Source of the DNA: an uncultured Eubacteriales bacterium
Lineage (GTDB): Bacteria > Bacillota > Clostridia > Lachnospirales > Lachnospiraceae
Assembly (NCBI GenBank): GCA_900542465.1
Contig: UQNS01000012.1
Location: 1 to 47,041 of the forward strand
Length of the DNA: 47,041 nt
Reading direction: 5' to 3'
The notes below the pieces were generated by a model. That model saw only the letters and a program-made list of their open reading frames with translations, was not told where the DNA came from and searched no databases. How positions within the stretch are numbered: position 1 is the first letter of the stretch; each line of letters begins with the position of its first letter. The translations under genes and the position numbers were made by a program. Positions 8,357-17,357 of this stretch are shown piece by piece.

Positions 8357-8929
8357 TCAATCATTTAAATACATCTTCATAGCGGGATCTTCTTTGAATC
8401 TTCCCCTGAGCTCATATGAATATGTCTTAGCATTATTCTTATGAATTCCTCTGGTCGTCATGCAGGAATGATAACCTTCAAGCGTTACCGCCACATCTTC
8501 GCTTCCTGTGATCTCAGTCAGAATATCGGCTATGTCCTGCCCTATCTTCTCCTGCAGCTGAAGTCGTCTGCATACCATATCACATATTCTTGCTATCTTG
8601 GAAAGTCCTATGACCTTTCCCTTCGGAATATAGGCTACATTAGCCTTTAAGTCGTACATAAGCGCCATATGGTGCTCACAGTATGAGAACAGCTCAATAT
8701 TCTTTACCACTACCAGATTATCGGAATCCCTTTCCATCAGTCCGTCTTCAAATGTCTTATCAAACATCTGCGCAATCTCATGATTGGTATAATTCATTCC
8801 TTGAAAAACTTCTTCATACATCTTAGCCACACGTTTAGGTGTTTCTGCAAGACCTTCCCTGTCCGGATCATCTCCAAGGGCGATAAGGATCCCGCGAATG
8901 TGCTTTTCGATAGCTTCAGTATCTATCAA
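8357..8929 (-). CDS. folE: GTP cyclohydrolase I
   Basis: FolE (190 residues) opens GTP to 7,8-dihydroneopterin triphosphate, the entry step for both folate and queuosine. Zinc-ligand and catalytic motifs are present: SYCEHHMALM near residues 82-91 (Cys, His) and SCMTTRG near residues 152-158 (Cys). The GTP-binding segment is visible in GKVIGLSKIARI. Its place between queE and queC, with one-base and 11-base gaps, shows that this copy serves preQ1 synthesis; whether another folE serves folate elsewhere cannot be seen here. It would respond to the operon's preQ1 riboswitch. Confidence 0.95.
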   Translation of the reverse strand: MIDTEAIEKHIRGILIALGDDPDREGLAETPKRVAKMYEEVFQGMNYTNHEIAQMFDKTFEDGLMERDSDNLVVVKNIELFSYCEHHMALMYDLKANVAYIPKGKVIGLSKIARICDMVCRRLQLQEKIGQDIADILTEITGSEDVAVTLEGYHSCMTTRGIHKNNAKTYSYELRGRFKEDPAMKMYLND

Positions 8930-8930
8930 T

Positions 8931-9605
8931 TTATACTCCTTTCATATCAGGATCCCAGATAACTTTATGCATCTGAATCTGTAATCTGACTCCGTTAAGT
9001 TTGTTTTCTGTCATATAATCCACTATATCGGCTGGCTCGATCTTCCCGAAGATAGGGCTTATGTAAACATTGCATCTGTCTGCCAGACCATATCTTCCAA
9101 TTATTTCTGCAGCATTTTCCAGGTCACTTCTGCTCCCTGCTACGAACTTGACCGTATCTTCCTTAACCAGATACTTATAGTTGCCAAGATCCATCTGATC
9201 TTCGCAGCCGCTGGTCTTCAGCTTGTAATCAAGTGTGAATACGGGTCTCACTATCTTACCCTTATATCTTATCGAGGTAAATCTGCCAAGATCAACACTT
9301 CCGTTAGTCTCTATTTCTACTCTCACTCCACAGTCCCGAATAAGTATGGCAATAAGTTCTTCCATATCTTCCTGCAAAAGAGGTTCTCCCCCTGTAAGAG
9401 TTACATTTTTTATCCCTGTGGAACAGACATATTCACCGATCTCCCGGGGTGTCATCTCTTCAAACGGACAGGTCTCTTCATTGGCCCACATGGTATCACA
9501 ATACGAACACCTGAGATTACAGCCTTGAAATCTTATAAATACAGCCAGTTCTCCAGCCCTGCTGGATTCACCATTTATACTTATAAATTTTTCTGCAACT
9601 CTCAT
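8931..9605 (-). CDS. queE: 7-carboxy-7-deazaguanine synthase
   Basis: QueE (224 residues) is a radical SAM enzyme that contracts 6-carboxytetrahydropterin to 7-carboxy-7-deazaguanine. The iron-sulphur motif CNLRCSYC gives Cys29, Cys33 and Cys36 (the canonical C-x3-C-x2-C), and TLTGGEPLLQ near residues 69-78 is the SAM-binding GGE motif. The substrate motif FISINGESSRAGELAVFIRFQGC is of the clostridial kind. It begins immediately after the queD stop codon. The enzyme is oxygen-sensitive, which suits an anaerobe. Confidence 0.94.
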   Translation of the reverse strand: MRVAEKFISINGESSRAGELAVFIRFQGCNLRCSYCDTMWANEETCPFEEMTPREIGEYVCSTGIKNVTLTGGEPLLQEDMEELIAILIRDCGVRVEIETNGSVDLGRFTSIRYKGKIVRPVFTLDYKLKTSGCEDQMDLGNYKYLVKEDTVKFVAGSRSDLENAAEIIGRYGLADRCNVYISPIFGKIEPADIVDYMTENKLNGVRLQIQMHKVIWDPDMKGV

Positions 9606-10028
9606 TTAAGGCTCCTCATAAATGGCACAGTTATTAGGTGTTTCATAAACTTCGACTCTGTGGATGCCGAGCCCCTTTTCCTTTAAAGTTTCGAATATAT
9701 ACTTTGAAAGGTTCTCAGCTGTAGGTCTGAAATCAATTTCTATCATTCTGAAATTTTCATCATTTAAAGCTTCGACAGTAGCCGGCTTAAGTGATCCTTT
9801 CTCATAGATGAAACAGTGGTCGAGATGGTCGCACAGGCCTTTGACCTCCGCCTTAAGCTCTCCAAAATCCATAACCATTCCTCTTGTCTGCGAATCCGTA
9901 TTTAATTCTTCTGATCTGGCTTCTACGACCACTCTCCAGCGATGGCCATGGATATTGCTGCATTTGCCTTTATATCCGAATAGAAAATGGGCGGAATCAA
10001 ATGCAGCTTCTGTTCTTAGATAATGCAT
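9606..10028 (-). CDS. queD: 6-carboxy-5,6,7,8-tetrahydropterin synthase
   Basis: QueD (140 residues from the chosen start) converts dihydroneopterin triphosphate to 6-carboxytetrahydropterin. Zinc ligands His14, His27 and His29 (FDSAHF and IHGHRW) and the catalytic Cys23 (GKCSNIHGH) are all present, with the DHLDH motif further on. I choose the ATG at 10028, preceded by AGGAG; the longer frame from 10079 would read through the terminator hairpin in the leader. It is the first gene of the operon and lies directly behind the riboswitch and terminator. Confidence 0.93.
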   Translation of the reverse strand: MHYLRTEAAFDSAHFLFGYKGKCSNIHGHRWRVVVEARSEELNTDSQTRGMVMDFGELKAEVKGLCDHLDHCFIYEKGSLKPATVEALNDENFRMIEIDFRPTAENLSKYIFETLKEKGLGIHRVEVYETPNNCAIYEEP

Positions 10029-10043
10029 ATATTTTTCTCCTGA

Positions 10044-10075
10044 AAATAAAAAGACCCCGCATAAATTTGCAGGGT
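10044..10075 (-). terminator. Leader terminator of the preQ1 operon
   Basis: On the minus strand the stem ACCCTGC / GCGGGGT (one G-U pair) with an eight-base loop is followed by TTTTTATTTT, and the queD ribosome binding site comes straight after. The 5' arm, with flanking GC, can pair instead with AGGGCTGC just after the riboswitch core, a plausible antiterminator. Confidence 0.75.
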
Positions 10076-10094
10076 GCATTTAATATCGAAACAA

Positions 10095-10131
10095 ACCAGG
10101 CGATCCGATATCTGTTTCATGGTCGCCTGGT
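10095..10131 (-). promoter_or_regulatory. Middle hairpin of the preQ1 operon leader
   Basis: A 9-bp perfect stem (accaggcga / tcgcctggt) lies between the riboswitch core and the terminator. It has only a weak U tract (TTGTTTC), so it may be a spacer helix or a second, weaker terminator. Confidence 0.55.
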
Positions 10132-10153
10132 CAATGATCAAATTTTAAAGCAG

Positions 10154-10196
10154 CCCTAGTTTTGTTTAACGACAGGATGGTACTAACGAACTGTCG
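10154..10196 (-). promoter_or_regulatory. PreQ1-I riboswitch aptamer
   Basis: On the minus strand a 6-bp stem CGACAG / CTGTCG encloses a loop containing TTAGT, and the 3' tail TTAAACAAAACTAGG follows. TTAGT can pair with ACTAG of the tail to form the H-type pseudoknot, and the A-rich tail closely resembles known class I preQ1 aptamers. It sits about ten bases after a strong promoter and ahead of queD-queE-folE-queC-queF, exactly where preQ1 feedback is expected. Identification is from structure and context. Confidence 0.85.
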
Positions 10197-10201
10197 CAGA
10201 T

Positions 10202-10230
10202 AATATACGCCAGGAACTGACTTATGTCAA
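10202..10230 (-). promoter_or_regulatory. Promoter of the preQ1 operon
   Basis: A consensus -35 TTGACA (10225-10230), a 17-base spacer and -10 TATATT (10202-10207) on the minus strand, ending a few bases before the riboswitch stem. Confidence 0.8.
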
Positions 10231-10238
10231 ATTATATA

Positions 10239-12129
10239 TCAGCCTTTTCTTTTTTTGTTCACTGCTATCAGTGTAATCAGCAGAGCTCCGCCTGTAGCTA
10301 TGACTGCTGCGATAGACCTTGTCACATTTGCAGAGTCACCTGTTTTCGGAACTTCTTCTACCTTCGGTCCGGAAGGTGTAGTTTCCTTTCCCGGAGTAGT
10401 TGTTCCCTGAGAAGGAGTGGTCGTTTCCGGCGGTATAGCCGGATTCTCCTTATTCTTGATCATGAAGCCTTCTTTGTATGTACCTGTGATCGAAGAAATA
10501 TATCCTTTAAGTGGAACCTCATCTACAGAATATGTTATTTCCTTTCCATCCTTGTACTTTCTCAGATCAGTAAATACATGAGTCCAGCCTGTATCCTTTG
10601 AAAGTGTTGTGCTATCTATCTTTTGCCGTCTGCATAAAGATAGATTTCTACTCTGTCACCATCTTTTCCTTCCCATGTTTTGGTGACAGGTACTGATATT
10701 TTAGGCGCAGGCTTGTTATTTACCTTAAAGTTGATCGTATAATTCCGATCCTCCACAGCTTTTTCATAATCAACTACATAGGAATCTGTCTCCTTGAAAA
10801 TGTTCACACCGTTTTCAACTACCATCTTTCCCTCTGCCACAGTGATATCTCCATGAAGAGTAGATGGATCTGGGATCTGGGTAAATCTCCCCTTCCAGTC
10901 ATTTGACCTGTTTAATTTAACAGAATCTAATACCTGATCACCTATCTTTAAGAAGACTTCTACCTCTTCTTTTTCATTTTCACTGATCTTCTGATCCCAC
11001 TCCTTGGCTACATTGATCTGCCAGTCCGGATAATCGTATTCTTTAAGAATAAGGTCGCCGTTAGTGCCGATTCCGCCTCCATGGCTTCCAATATTTTTTC
11101 TTATATAAAGTCTGGCTTCTGCTTCTGCCCTTGCTATCGCTTCCGGTGAAACTACAGCCTTAGCTGCTATATTTTCTTCAGAATGATCAAAGTGAAGCTC
11201 TTCTCCGGGAGCTGCCGGATCAAATCTCGGAACCTTGCTGTCGACAGATCCGACCACACTTCCCTCAATACCGCCATCCTTATACCACTTCACAGCTCCT
11301 CCGCCAAGCATGCGATCCGCCAGGGTAAGAGTTCCCTGTGTCGTTGCATGTTCATACTTGACTTTTACTACATCATCTCCGGCAGTATCAGGTCCGGAGG
11401 CATTGTTTACATAAACGGCAACTCCATTGGTCACCTTGAGATTGATCGTTCCTGTAGGGCAGGCTCACAGACCTCCTCACATTCCCGATGTTCCGGAAAT
11501 CCACTTAAGAGCTCTTGCCGTATTTTGTGTAACTATTGCATTATTTACGTGCAAGACCCTTGGAACTGCAGATACATAGATGCCGCCGCCATTGACAGCC
11601 GTGTTGCCGTCTATCTTTCCACCGGTCATAGCTATCTCGGCTATTGGTTCATTCTCGTTACATACCATGAGAAGAACTCCGCCTCCTCCGGACAGGCTGC
11701 TTTTATAGAGATTCTCGTTATTTCTGATCTCTCCGACTGACATATTGAACTTTGAGCCGCTTGATACCTTTACAGGAGATGAATACCCGCATTGGTCGTC
11801 CATCCTGGTATTCTGGATATACCCTCTGGACATATTGAATATACTGCCGGTTCCATTATTAATAACAGCAGAAAATTCAGAGTTCGTAAAGCTTCCTCCG
11901 TTTATAGTTCCTTTTTTAAGGTTTAAAATTCCCTTGTTGAGGATCACAGATTCTGTATCGTTTCCGTTACATGTATTTCCATTCATCACAAGATCTTCAT
12001 CGCTGCCGGCATCGATCGTCAGCTCTGCGCCGGATCTGCCTTGGCCGACATAGAAGGCACTATCAGACTAAGTACCACAGCTGCAGCGGCAATGAACATG
12101 GGAATAAACTTAAACTTATTTTTTACCAC
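10239..12129 (-). pseudogene. Broken sortase-anchored surface protein gene
   Basis: Pieces of one large cell-wall protein can be joined. A signal peptide starts at a GTG at 12129 (MVKNKFKFIPMFIAAAA...SAKA). A frameshift near 12021-12045 separates it from a repeat-like adhesin domain (11989 downward, Asn/Gly-rich beta-helix-like). Two in-frame TGA codons follow, at 11477-11479 and 11465-11467, with GGL between them and ACPTGTINLKVTNG after; the second lies where a Trp codon would fit. The frame then runs through a Cna-B-like or isopeptide-type region (KTWEGKDGDRVEIYLYADG) to a one-base loss in an A run at 10621-10624. The last frame holds a Thr/Pro stalk, the sortase signal VPKTG, a membrane helix and a KKRKG tail. 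At least four lesions make this inactive, or the draft sequence poor here. Confidence 0.8.
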
Positions 12130-12166
12130 CGGATCACCTCTTTCTTTAAATATATAAATAATTTCT

Positions 12167-12206
12167 AAAAAAAAATAGCGCAGTGCGGGTTTGCACTAAC
12201 GCTATT
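12167..12206 (-). terminator. Terminator of the second surface-protein gene
   Basis: The stem aatagcg...gtgc / gcac...cgctatt, with a small internal loop, is followed by nine Ts on the minus strand, just upstream of the broken surface protein gene. Confidence 0.8.
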
Positions 12207-12264
12207 GTATCTTGAATTTATATTATGTTTATATCTAAAACGTGTGCAAGTCAAGCACTTTTAA

Positions 12265-13509
12265 CTACATTTTCTTCTTTTTTGTTACCGCTATGAGACC
12301 CGTAAGCATCGCACCACCTGCGATTATGGCAACAAGAATAAATTTATTAATATTATTTTCATCTCCGGTTTTAACGATCTTACCTGAATTGCTGACAGTT
12401 TCAGCTGTTACATTCGCTGTAGTTGCCGCAGTTTCTGTATCGGTCGTAGGCATATCAGAAGATCTCACTTCTGTGCTTATTGTCGGTACCGTAACCGTTG
12501 GACCTGCTGTGACCGTCGGAACTGCAGCCGTTTCTGTGCTTAAGGATTCCGTTCCGGTAGTTTCCGTCTCAGATGGCCTAGTACTCGTCGTAGATTCTGT
12601 AGTAGGTTCAGTTGTCGTACTCGTAGTAGGATCCGGCTTATACGCTTCATATGTGATCGCCGCCGGCTCTTTGGTAAGAGTTGATTTATTCCCATTGATG
12701 TCATAGTCAAGAACCGGAGTAATTACATCGCGCTTTCCGTTGTAGCTGTAAGGCAAGTCATCTGCTATGGCAAACGTAACGTCTATCGTTCCTCCGTCAC
12801 CTACAGATAACGCTTTCTTTGATACAAAACGGATCATATTGGCTTCCGATACATCAGCAACCACTTTACAATCACTGTCGGCCGGCGCTTCGTTTAAATT
12901 ATAACTTTTACCTTCCCTGGCCTTTAGATACTCAATTGTGTAATTAGATGACGCCTTGACAGACTTTAGCTGCATAGGCAGTTCGTTTCCGCCTTCAGGC
13001 ATGAAAGACTGTCCCAGATCCAGACCATCATTCAACAGAGGAACATAAAGTGATACATGGTCAACAACAGAAGTCGTGTTATTGCGGACCACTATATGCA
13101 TCGTAGCTTCATCGCCCTTCTTAAGGACGGATGTTGTAGCTTTTTTGCTGTCTTCACTTGTGTTGTCATAGTCATAACGCTTGGTCTTATTATCTTTATC
13201 AACAGTCAGGAATGATGCGCTGGCAAGAACTTCATTCGCCTGCTTTACCATGACTCCCTTGCTCTCAGACAGAGATACCATCGTTTCTCCATCATTGACC
13301 TTTCCGTTAAATACATCGTATGACTTGTCCGGATCTTTATCCTTTTTCGTATATTTTGATGTGTTCCAGTTACTTCGACCCCAATGCTCTGACTTTATTA
13401 CTGCACCTATATCTTTGAAGTCTTTAGTCGTTATCCCCACAAAATCATTGATATGGTAGGTTCCGACCGCTGCTTTTTTATCTGTGGATACATCCATGCT
13501 CAGAGCCAT
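12265..13509 (-). CDS. Sortase-anchored surface protein, 5'-truncated
   Basis: The frame encodes 414 residues of a cell-surface protein. The C-terminal half shows a Thr/Ser/Pro-rich stalk (about residues 290-375, with repeats such as TTSTTTEPTTE), then the sortase-like signal KIVKTG, a hydrophobic helix and the basic tail TKKKKM. The N-terminal 280 residues look like an extracellular beta-rich domain (shape similar to DUF11-like repeats), not identified. No signal peptide exists: the frame opens in mid-domain, and a TGA 51 bases upstream of the first ATG is preceded by more coding-like sequence in the same frame. So the gene is most likely a truncated remnant next to the other broken surface gene. 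Confidence 0.6.
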   Translation of the reverse strand: MALSMDVSTDKKAAVGTYHINDFVGITTKDFKDIGAVIKSEHWGRSNWNTSKYTKKDKDPDKSYDVFNGKVNDGETMVSLSESKGVMVKQANEVLASASFLTVDKDNKTKRYDYDNTSEDSKKATTSVLKKGDEATMHIVVRNNTTSVVDHVSLYVPLLNDGLDLGQSFMPEGGNELPMQLKSVKASSNYTIEYLKAREGKSYNLNEAPADSDCKVVADVSEANMIRFVSKKALSVGDGGTIDVTFAIADDLPYSYNGKRDVITPVLDYDINGNKSTLTKEPAAITYEAYKPDPTTSTTTEPTTESTTSTRPSETETTGTESLSTETAAVPTVTAGPTVTVPTISTEVRSSDMPTTDTETAATTANVTAETVSNSGKIVKTGDENNINKFILVAIIAGGAMLTGLIAVTKKKKM

Positions 13510-13668
13510 GCTGACAGATCTGAAATCCGGCTGATACTTACCTCTTGTTTCAGTTCATATATCGATATTATTGTACTTCCATACTTCTATCTGTATGCCA
13601 TGTCTCAGATGAAGACTGAAAATATGCTCACATACCATTTCGGTACCTGAGATAACAAAAACAAAAGA
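13510..13668. other. Intergenic stretch with possible 5' remnant of the surface gene
   Basis: Upstream of the truncated surface gene the same frame reads coding-like text (GIQIEVWKYNNIDI, stop, TETRGKYQPDF), suggesting that the missing 5' part was disrupted here. No signal peptide, ribosome binding site or promoter is evident. Confidence 0.4.
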
Positions 13669-13710
13669 AAACGACCACACAGGAGCATCGCTGCTCTTGT
13701 ATGGTCGTTA
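13669..13710 (-). terminator. Terminator between the FUSC gene and the surface genes
   Basis: A long stem (aacgaccacac-aggagca / tgctctt-gtatggtcgtt) with T-rich sequence on both sides. It lies 117 bases after the FUSC-family stop codon and may act in both directions. Confidence 0.75.
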
Positions 13711-13826
13711 TTTCTTTTGTACCGCTTAAAGGTTATCAGTTAAACATGATTTCCATAAATCCCTAACTGAACGCTCCTTTATACACTTTTTTACTTATAT
13801 TCTATTTTATTTATTTGCCTCTGACA

Positions 13827-15755
13827 TTATGCAGCCTTTTTCGCAGTGAGACCCTCTCGTATATCCTCTATTATCTCATTCGATCTCTGTATCGCTTCAT
13901 AAATATCAAAGATCTCATATATCATAAATACTGATCTGTCGGATTTTACTTCTGTTATGTCCTTAAAATCTCTCGTTTCTATAAATTTCAGGAAAAGACT
14001 CTGTATTTTCTGACTCTCCACATTATTGGCCACCAGATACTCATAGGTAAGATTATACATTCGAAGCACTGTCTGTTCATTCAATGAGTAAGCATCCAGA
14101 TTCTTATCGGAATAGTACGGACGCAAGTTCAGTATATGGGTGTTCATCACTGTCTTCTGATCAAAAAGTTCTTTTAGCTTACTTCCCGTGAAGTCCTTAT
14201 CTACGAGCAGGTTCAAAATTGAATTATTCAATGCTTCAGCCTGATCCATACGCTTGAGGAATGTAGCCTTTAGGTTCCTTGGTGAGATTATGGAGTCCAC
14301 GATAAGAACTAATGCCGAAGTTCCTATTACATATCCTATCCTCAAGGCAGACAGCTCTGTCATCGTTCCTTTTCCGCTGATATACCCCATAATGAGTGCC
14401 ATCAATGATACATATAAAGTGAAAAAATCCATGCTGAGGAAAATATCGCTCACTATGACCAATACTGCGATTATTACCAACCTCAGCCACATAATATCAG
14501 TTATGTGGAAGGCCACGAAGAGCATTATCGTTGAGATTACCGTATTAACAAGACGGCTGGCCGATTTCTTTCTGTTAAACTCATAGAAAGGCTGAGCTAA
14601 AATAGCTATATTGATCGGATACCAGTATTCATACGGCAATCCTATAAGTGCGATTATCATTACACCTACAGATGACATAATAGCCGTTTTAAGCGAGTAC
14701 AGAAATCTTATCTTATTAAAATGTGACTGTTTCTGAAGTTCCACCAGAACGTTATCGTCTTCCTCTTTAGTAGCAAGAAATGTTTCTATCTCTGATTCGA
14801 TAAAGTAGTCTTCCGGAGTATCGACCGAATTCATTCTCAGATCCGCAATATCAGCAAGTAGCTTCTCAAAGGAATCTTTTTCGAAATTGTAATTATCGAT
14901 AGCTCTTATAATTCCGTATACCTTGGCAAATGTCTCCGCATTGAGACCGTCATCTTCTTTGCTTGCACGGTATATCATATGATTAAGACTTTTCAGGATA
15001 GAAAGGATCCTCAAGTATTGATTTCCCTTTTTCCATTGATTTATCTGGGCAAATTTATCAAAAAAGACCGTACTCAGCCTGGTCATAGATTCATCTACTT
15101 TTTTATAGTAGATATCATTTTCTTCCTGTAAGATTCCTTCTTCGGATTTTTTAGCATATTCCGTTATATCGTCAATGATCTGGTTCAACTGATCACGAAT
15201 ACCTCTTCGAAATCTCTTCTTATTAACGATATACTGTACGATCATCATTGCGATGATAGTTCCCTCAAGGATCACGAGCCTGATGATAAAATCCATACCG
15301 TGCACCGGATAATAAATATAGAAAACGAAATTAATCATCAGCTGCATATACATTTTTTTTCGTTTGCCGCGGTTAAAGCGATAGACCAGATATAGATTGA
15401 CTACAAATATCACCATCACCTTAAGCGGCAGATTAAACGACGCTGCCCACGCTGCCACGCCTAACCCTACGTGTACCAGACTGTAATACCCGGTATTATA
15501 GGCAAATTTGGTCGTATAGTCATTGCCTAAAGAAAGCCATATAAGCATAAAACAGTTGGCAAACGCCATGGCATTCCCTATGCCTAAAAACGACTTGGTG
15601 AAAATAACTATTGCTGCTGAGATCCCAACCATTATTGCCGTACTGATCATCTGACTGTTCAGCTTAAACTTAAATGATGGATCTCTTTTAAAAACTCTCA
15701 TCATACCCTCCAGATTTGCCCGCAAAAAAGCGGAAGCACTTAATGTGATGTCCAC
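13827..15755 (-). CDS. FUSC-family aromatic acid exporter-like membrane protein
   Basis: This 642-residue protein has the two-part layout of the FUSC (fusaric acid resistance/YccS/AaeB-like) family: a first membrane block of about five or six helices (residues 36-165), a large cytoplasmic helical part (about 170-345), a second membrane block (about 355-500) and a cytoplasmic tail. Family members are proposed proton-driven exporters of aromatic or fatty acids, though substrates in Firmicutes are largely unknown. The frame starts with GTG at 15755 after GGAGG; an ATG at residue 19 also has GGAGGG in front and could be the true start. It stands alone, with a terminator downstream. Confidence 0.8.
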   Translation of the reverse strand: MDITLSASAFLRANLEGMMRVFKRDPSFKFKLNSQMISTAIMVGISAAIVIFTKSFLGIGNAMAFANCFMLIWLSLGNDYTTKFAYNTGYYSLVHVGLGVAAWAASFNLPLKVMVIFVVNLYLVYRFNRGKRKKMYMQLMINFVFYIYYPVHGMDFIIRLVILEGTIIAMMIVQYIVNKKRFRRGIRDQLNQIIDDITEYAKKSEEGILQEENDIYYKKVDESMTRLSTVFFDKFAQINQWKKGNQYLRILSILKSLNHMIYRASKEDDGLNAETFAKVYGIIRAIDNYNFEKDSFEKLLADIADLRMNSVDTPEDYFIESEIETFLATKEEDDNVLVELQKQSHFNKIRFLYSLKTAIMSSVGVMIIALIGLPYEYWYPINIAILAQPFYEFNRKKSASRLVNTVISTIMLFVAFHITDIMWLRLVIIAVLVIVSDIFLSMDFFTLYVSLMALIMGYISGKGTMTELSALRIGYVIGTSALVLIVDSIISPRNLKATFLKRMDQAEALNNSILNLLVDKDFTGSKLKELFDQKTVMNTHILNLRPYYSDKNLDAYSLNEQTVLRMYNLTYEYLVANNVESQKIQSLFLKFIETRDFKDITEVKSDRSVFMIYEIFDIYEAIQRSNEIIEDIREGLTAKKAA

Positions 15756-15870
15756 ATTCTATGCCTCCGCACATGAACTGGCAAGGATAAAACTACAAAT
15801 ATGCTGTTTATTTAGATTAAATTCACTTTTACTTATGTTAAATTACTTTTACCTATAAAAAATATACTTT

Positions 15871-16254
15871 TCATTCCCTGTCATCAGTAAATTCAATGGT
15901 CTCAACTTGTTTAAACCCTATCTTTTCAAACTCTTCCATGATATCGAGTTTGATCTTGTCATATATAACATACGCTTTTCCGCCTGATCTTGAGACCTCG
16001 TCATCGCCTATCGATGCGATATCTATAGTCGTTACCCTGTGGCTCTCCTGCAGGCATATCATAAGGCCCTCGAACCTTCTGTCCTTATCATTATCTTCAT
16101 CCTTTTTCACTTGAAAAAGTAAGGTCTCTATCTTGGCATCATCAAGGTTGTAGCGAACGTTGCCCACCAGAAAGCCCTTGTAATACGCCTTCAGCATGTA
16201 AGCAATACCATCTACTCCTTTATCTCCCTTGTATCTGATCTGATATTTATTCAT
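15871..16254 (-). CDS. Conserved hypothetical protein downstream of bcp
   Basis: I cannot name this 127-residue cytosolic protein. It has alternating strand-like and helix-like segments (NKYQIRYKG, GIAYMLKAYYKGFLVGNVRY, KAYVIYDKIKLDIMEEFEKIGFKQVET). The last part is reminiscent of the GNAT acetyltransferase fold C-terminus (EKIGFKQV), but no acetyl-CoA loop is clear. I choose the ATG at 16254, preceded by GGAAGGTCAGG, which puts the gene 17 bases after the bcp stop; the longer frame from 16275 overlaps bcp and has no site. It is likely co-transcribed with bcp. Confidence 0.65.
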   Translation of the reverse strand: MNKYQIRYKGDKGVDGIAYMLKAYYKGFLVGNVRYNLDDAKIETLLFQVKKDEDNDKDRRFEGLMICLQESHRVTTIDIASIGDDEVSRSGGKAYVIYDKIKLDIMEEFEKIGFKQVETIEFTDDRE

Positions 16255-16271
16255 CCTGACCTTCCTTTTTA

Positions 16272-16736
16272 TCACTCTGCCATTGTCGCTTCTTCAAACA
16301 TTCTGCCTGCATCGCCCTCAGCCTTTACTTTTGCATATGCACGCGTTATCACACCCTCTTCATTGATAAGGTAAGTTGTACGAACGACTCCCATGGTCTT
16401 CTTTCCATACATATTTTTTTCATGCCATACATCATAGGCTTTAATGGCCACAAGGTCTTCATCTGAAATAAGGATGAAAGGAAGATCATACTTAGCTTCG
16501 AATTTCTTGTGAGAAGCTATGCTGTCCTTGCTCACTCCGATAACTACTACATTTGCATCACAAAAGGCAGGGTACTCTTCCGCATATCCGCATGCCTGCT
16601 TGGTACATCCGGGCGTATTGTCTTTAGGATAAAAATACAGCACAACTTTTTTTCCTCTAAAAGAGCTTAACTTAACTTCGTCCCCGTTCTGATCCGGCAA
16701 TGTAAAATCCGGTGCAGTCTGTCCAACCTCTAACAT
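16272..16736 (-). CDS. bcp: Thioredoxin-dependent peroxiredoxin, Bcp type
   Basis: Bcp/PrxQ (154 residues) reduces hydroperoxides in the cytosol with electrons from thioredoxin. The motif YPKDNTPGCTKQAC contains the peroxidatic Cys44 and the resolving Cys49 five residues on, the atypical two-Cys arrangement of the family, and GVSKDS and RTTYLI are conserved parts of the fold. Length and order match the family from start to end. It is preceded by a small unknown gene and followed by another in the same direction. Along with rubrerythrin it gives the host two peroxide-removing systems in this window. Confidence 0.95.
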   Translation of the reverse strand: MLEVGQTAPDFTLPDQNGDEVKLSSFRGKKVVLYFYPKDNTPGCTKQACGYAEEYPAFCDANVVVIGVSKDSIASHKKFEAKYDLPFILISDEDLVAIKAYDVWHEKNMYGKKTMGVVRTTYLINEEGVITRAYAKVKAEGDAGRMFEEATMAE

Positions 16737-16764
16737 ATCTTACCTCCTGTACTTTTTCTTCAGA

Positions 16765-17136
16765 TCAAAATAAGTTCACATTATGAGAGCCCTCTTTTAT
16801 GACCTCTCCGCCGTTCAATCCTTCAGCTATCTTCTCCATTGCGGCTGAAGCGTATAAATAATAATCAAGGCTCTTGCCCGTATCCGGCCACTCATCCGCT
16901 GACAGCTCAGCCTCTCCATCCTTTAAACGAAGCTCATTGATAAAATCTTTTAATTCATCCTGCCCATCCTTAGATACTGAGATAAGCTTATCTGTCTCTG
17001 CCTGAACTTCAACATCCATAGTCTGGCTGACCAGATCGACCTTTATGATCCCCGGCTTAAGATTTTTATTTCCCTCCGGATAATATTCATATCTCAAAAA
17101 TAATACATTTTCATCAAGTAAAACGAAAAATACCAT
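16765..17136 (-). CDS. Small hypothetical protein upstream of bcp
   Basis: A 123-residue protein that I do not recognise. It starts with MVFFVLLDENVLFLRYEYYPEGNKNLKPGII-like beta strands and ends with a helical, Ala/Glu-rich part; no signal peptide or metal motif is seen. I choose the ATG at 17136 because AGGAGG lies seven bases ahead; a longer frame reaches 17199 without such a site. It probably forms an operon with bcp, 28 bases downstream. Function cannot be inferred. Confidence 0.6.
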   Translation of the reverse strand: MVFFVLLDENVLFLRYEYYPEGNKNLKPGIIKVDLVSQTMDVEVQAETDKLISVSKDGQDELKDFINELRLKDGEAELSADEWPDTGKSLDYYLYASAAMEKIAEGLNGGEVIKEGSHNVNLF

Positions 17137-17303
17137 TTGATCCTCCTGATTGCTTTTAATCGTCCTGTTTATATTAAATATATATTCCGATTCTTTCAAG
17201 CTTTTGACTTATACATTTTCCGACAAATGTGGTCACTTATGTATATTTGTTGAAATCAATTCACATTACGATAAAAAAATAGTATATTGCCCTTCTCTTG
17301 TAG

Positions 17304-17309
17304 TATAAT
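17304..17309 (+). promoter_or_regulatory. Probable -10 box of the antiporter gene
   Basis: A perfect TATAAT at 17304-17309 lies 48 bases before the antiporter start codon, in a leader that also carries AAAGGAGAG. No convincing -35 box is present at 16-18 bases. Confidence 0.4.
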
Positions 17310-17357
17310 TATTGCATGAGTATAGATAATAAAATCTGAAAGGAGAGAGAAACTTAT

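Noticed and set aside
11465..11479. TGA codons read as an amino acid (recoding, selenocysteine or a different genetic code)
   Set aside because: TGA ends several intact genes here, there is no nearby selenocysteine-type hairpin need, and the same gene also has two frameshifts, so decay is simpler.
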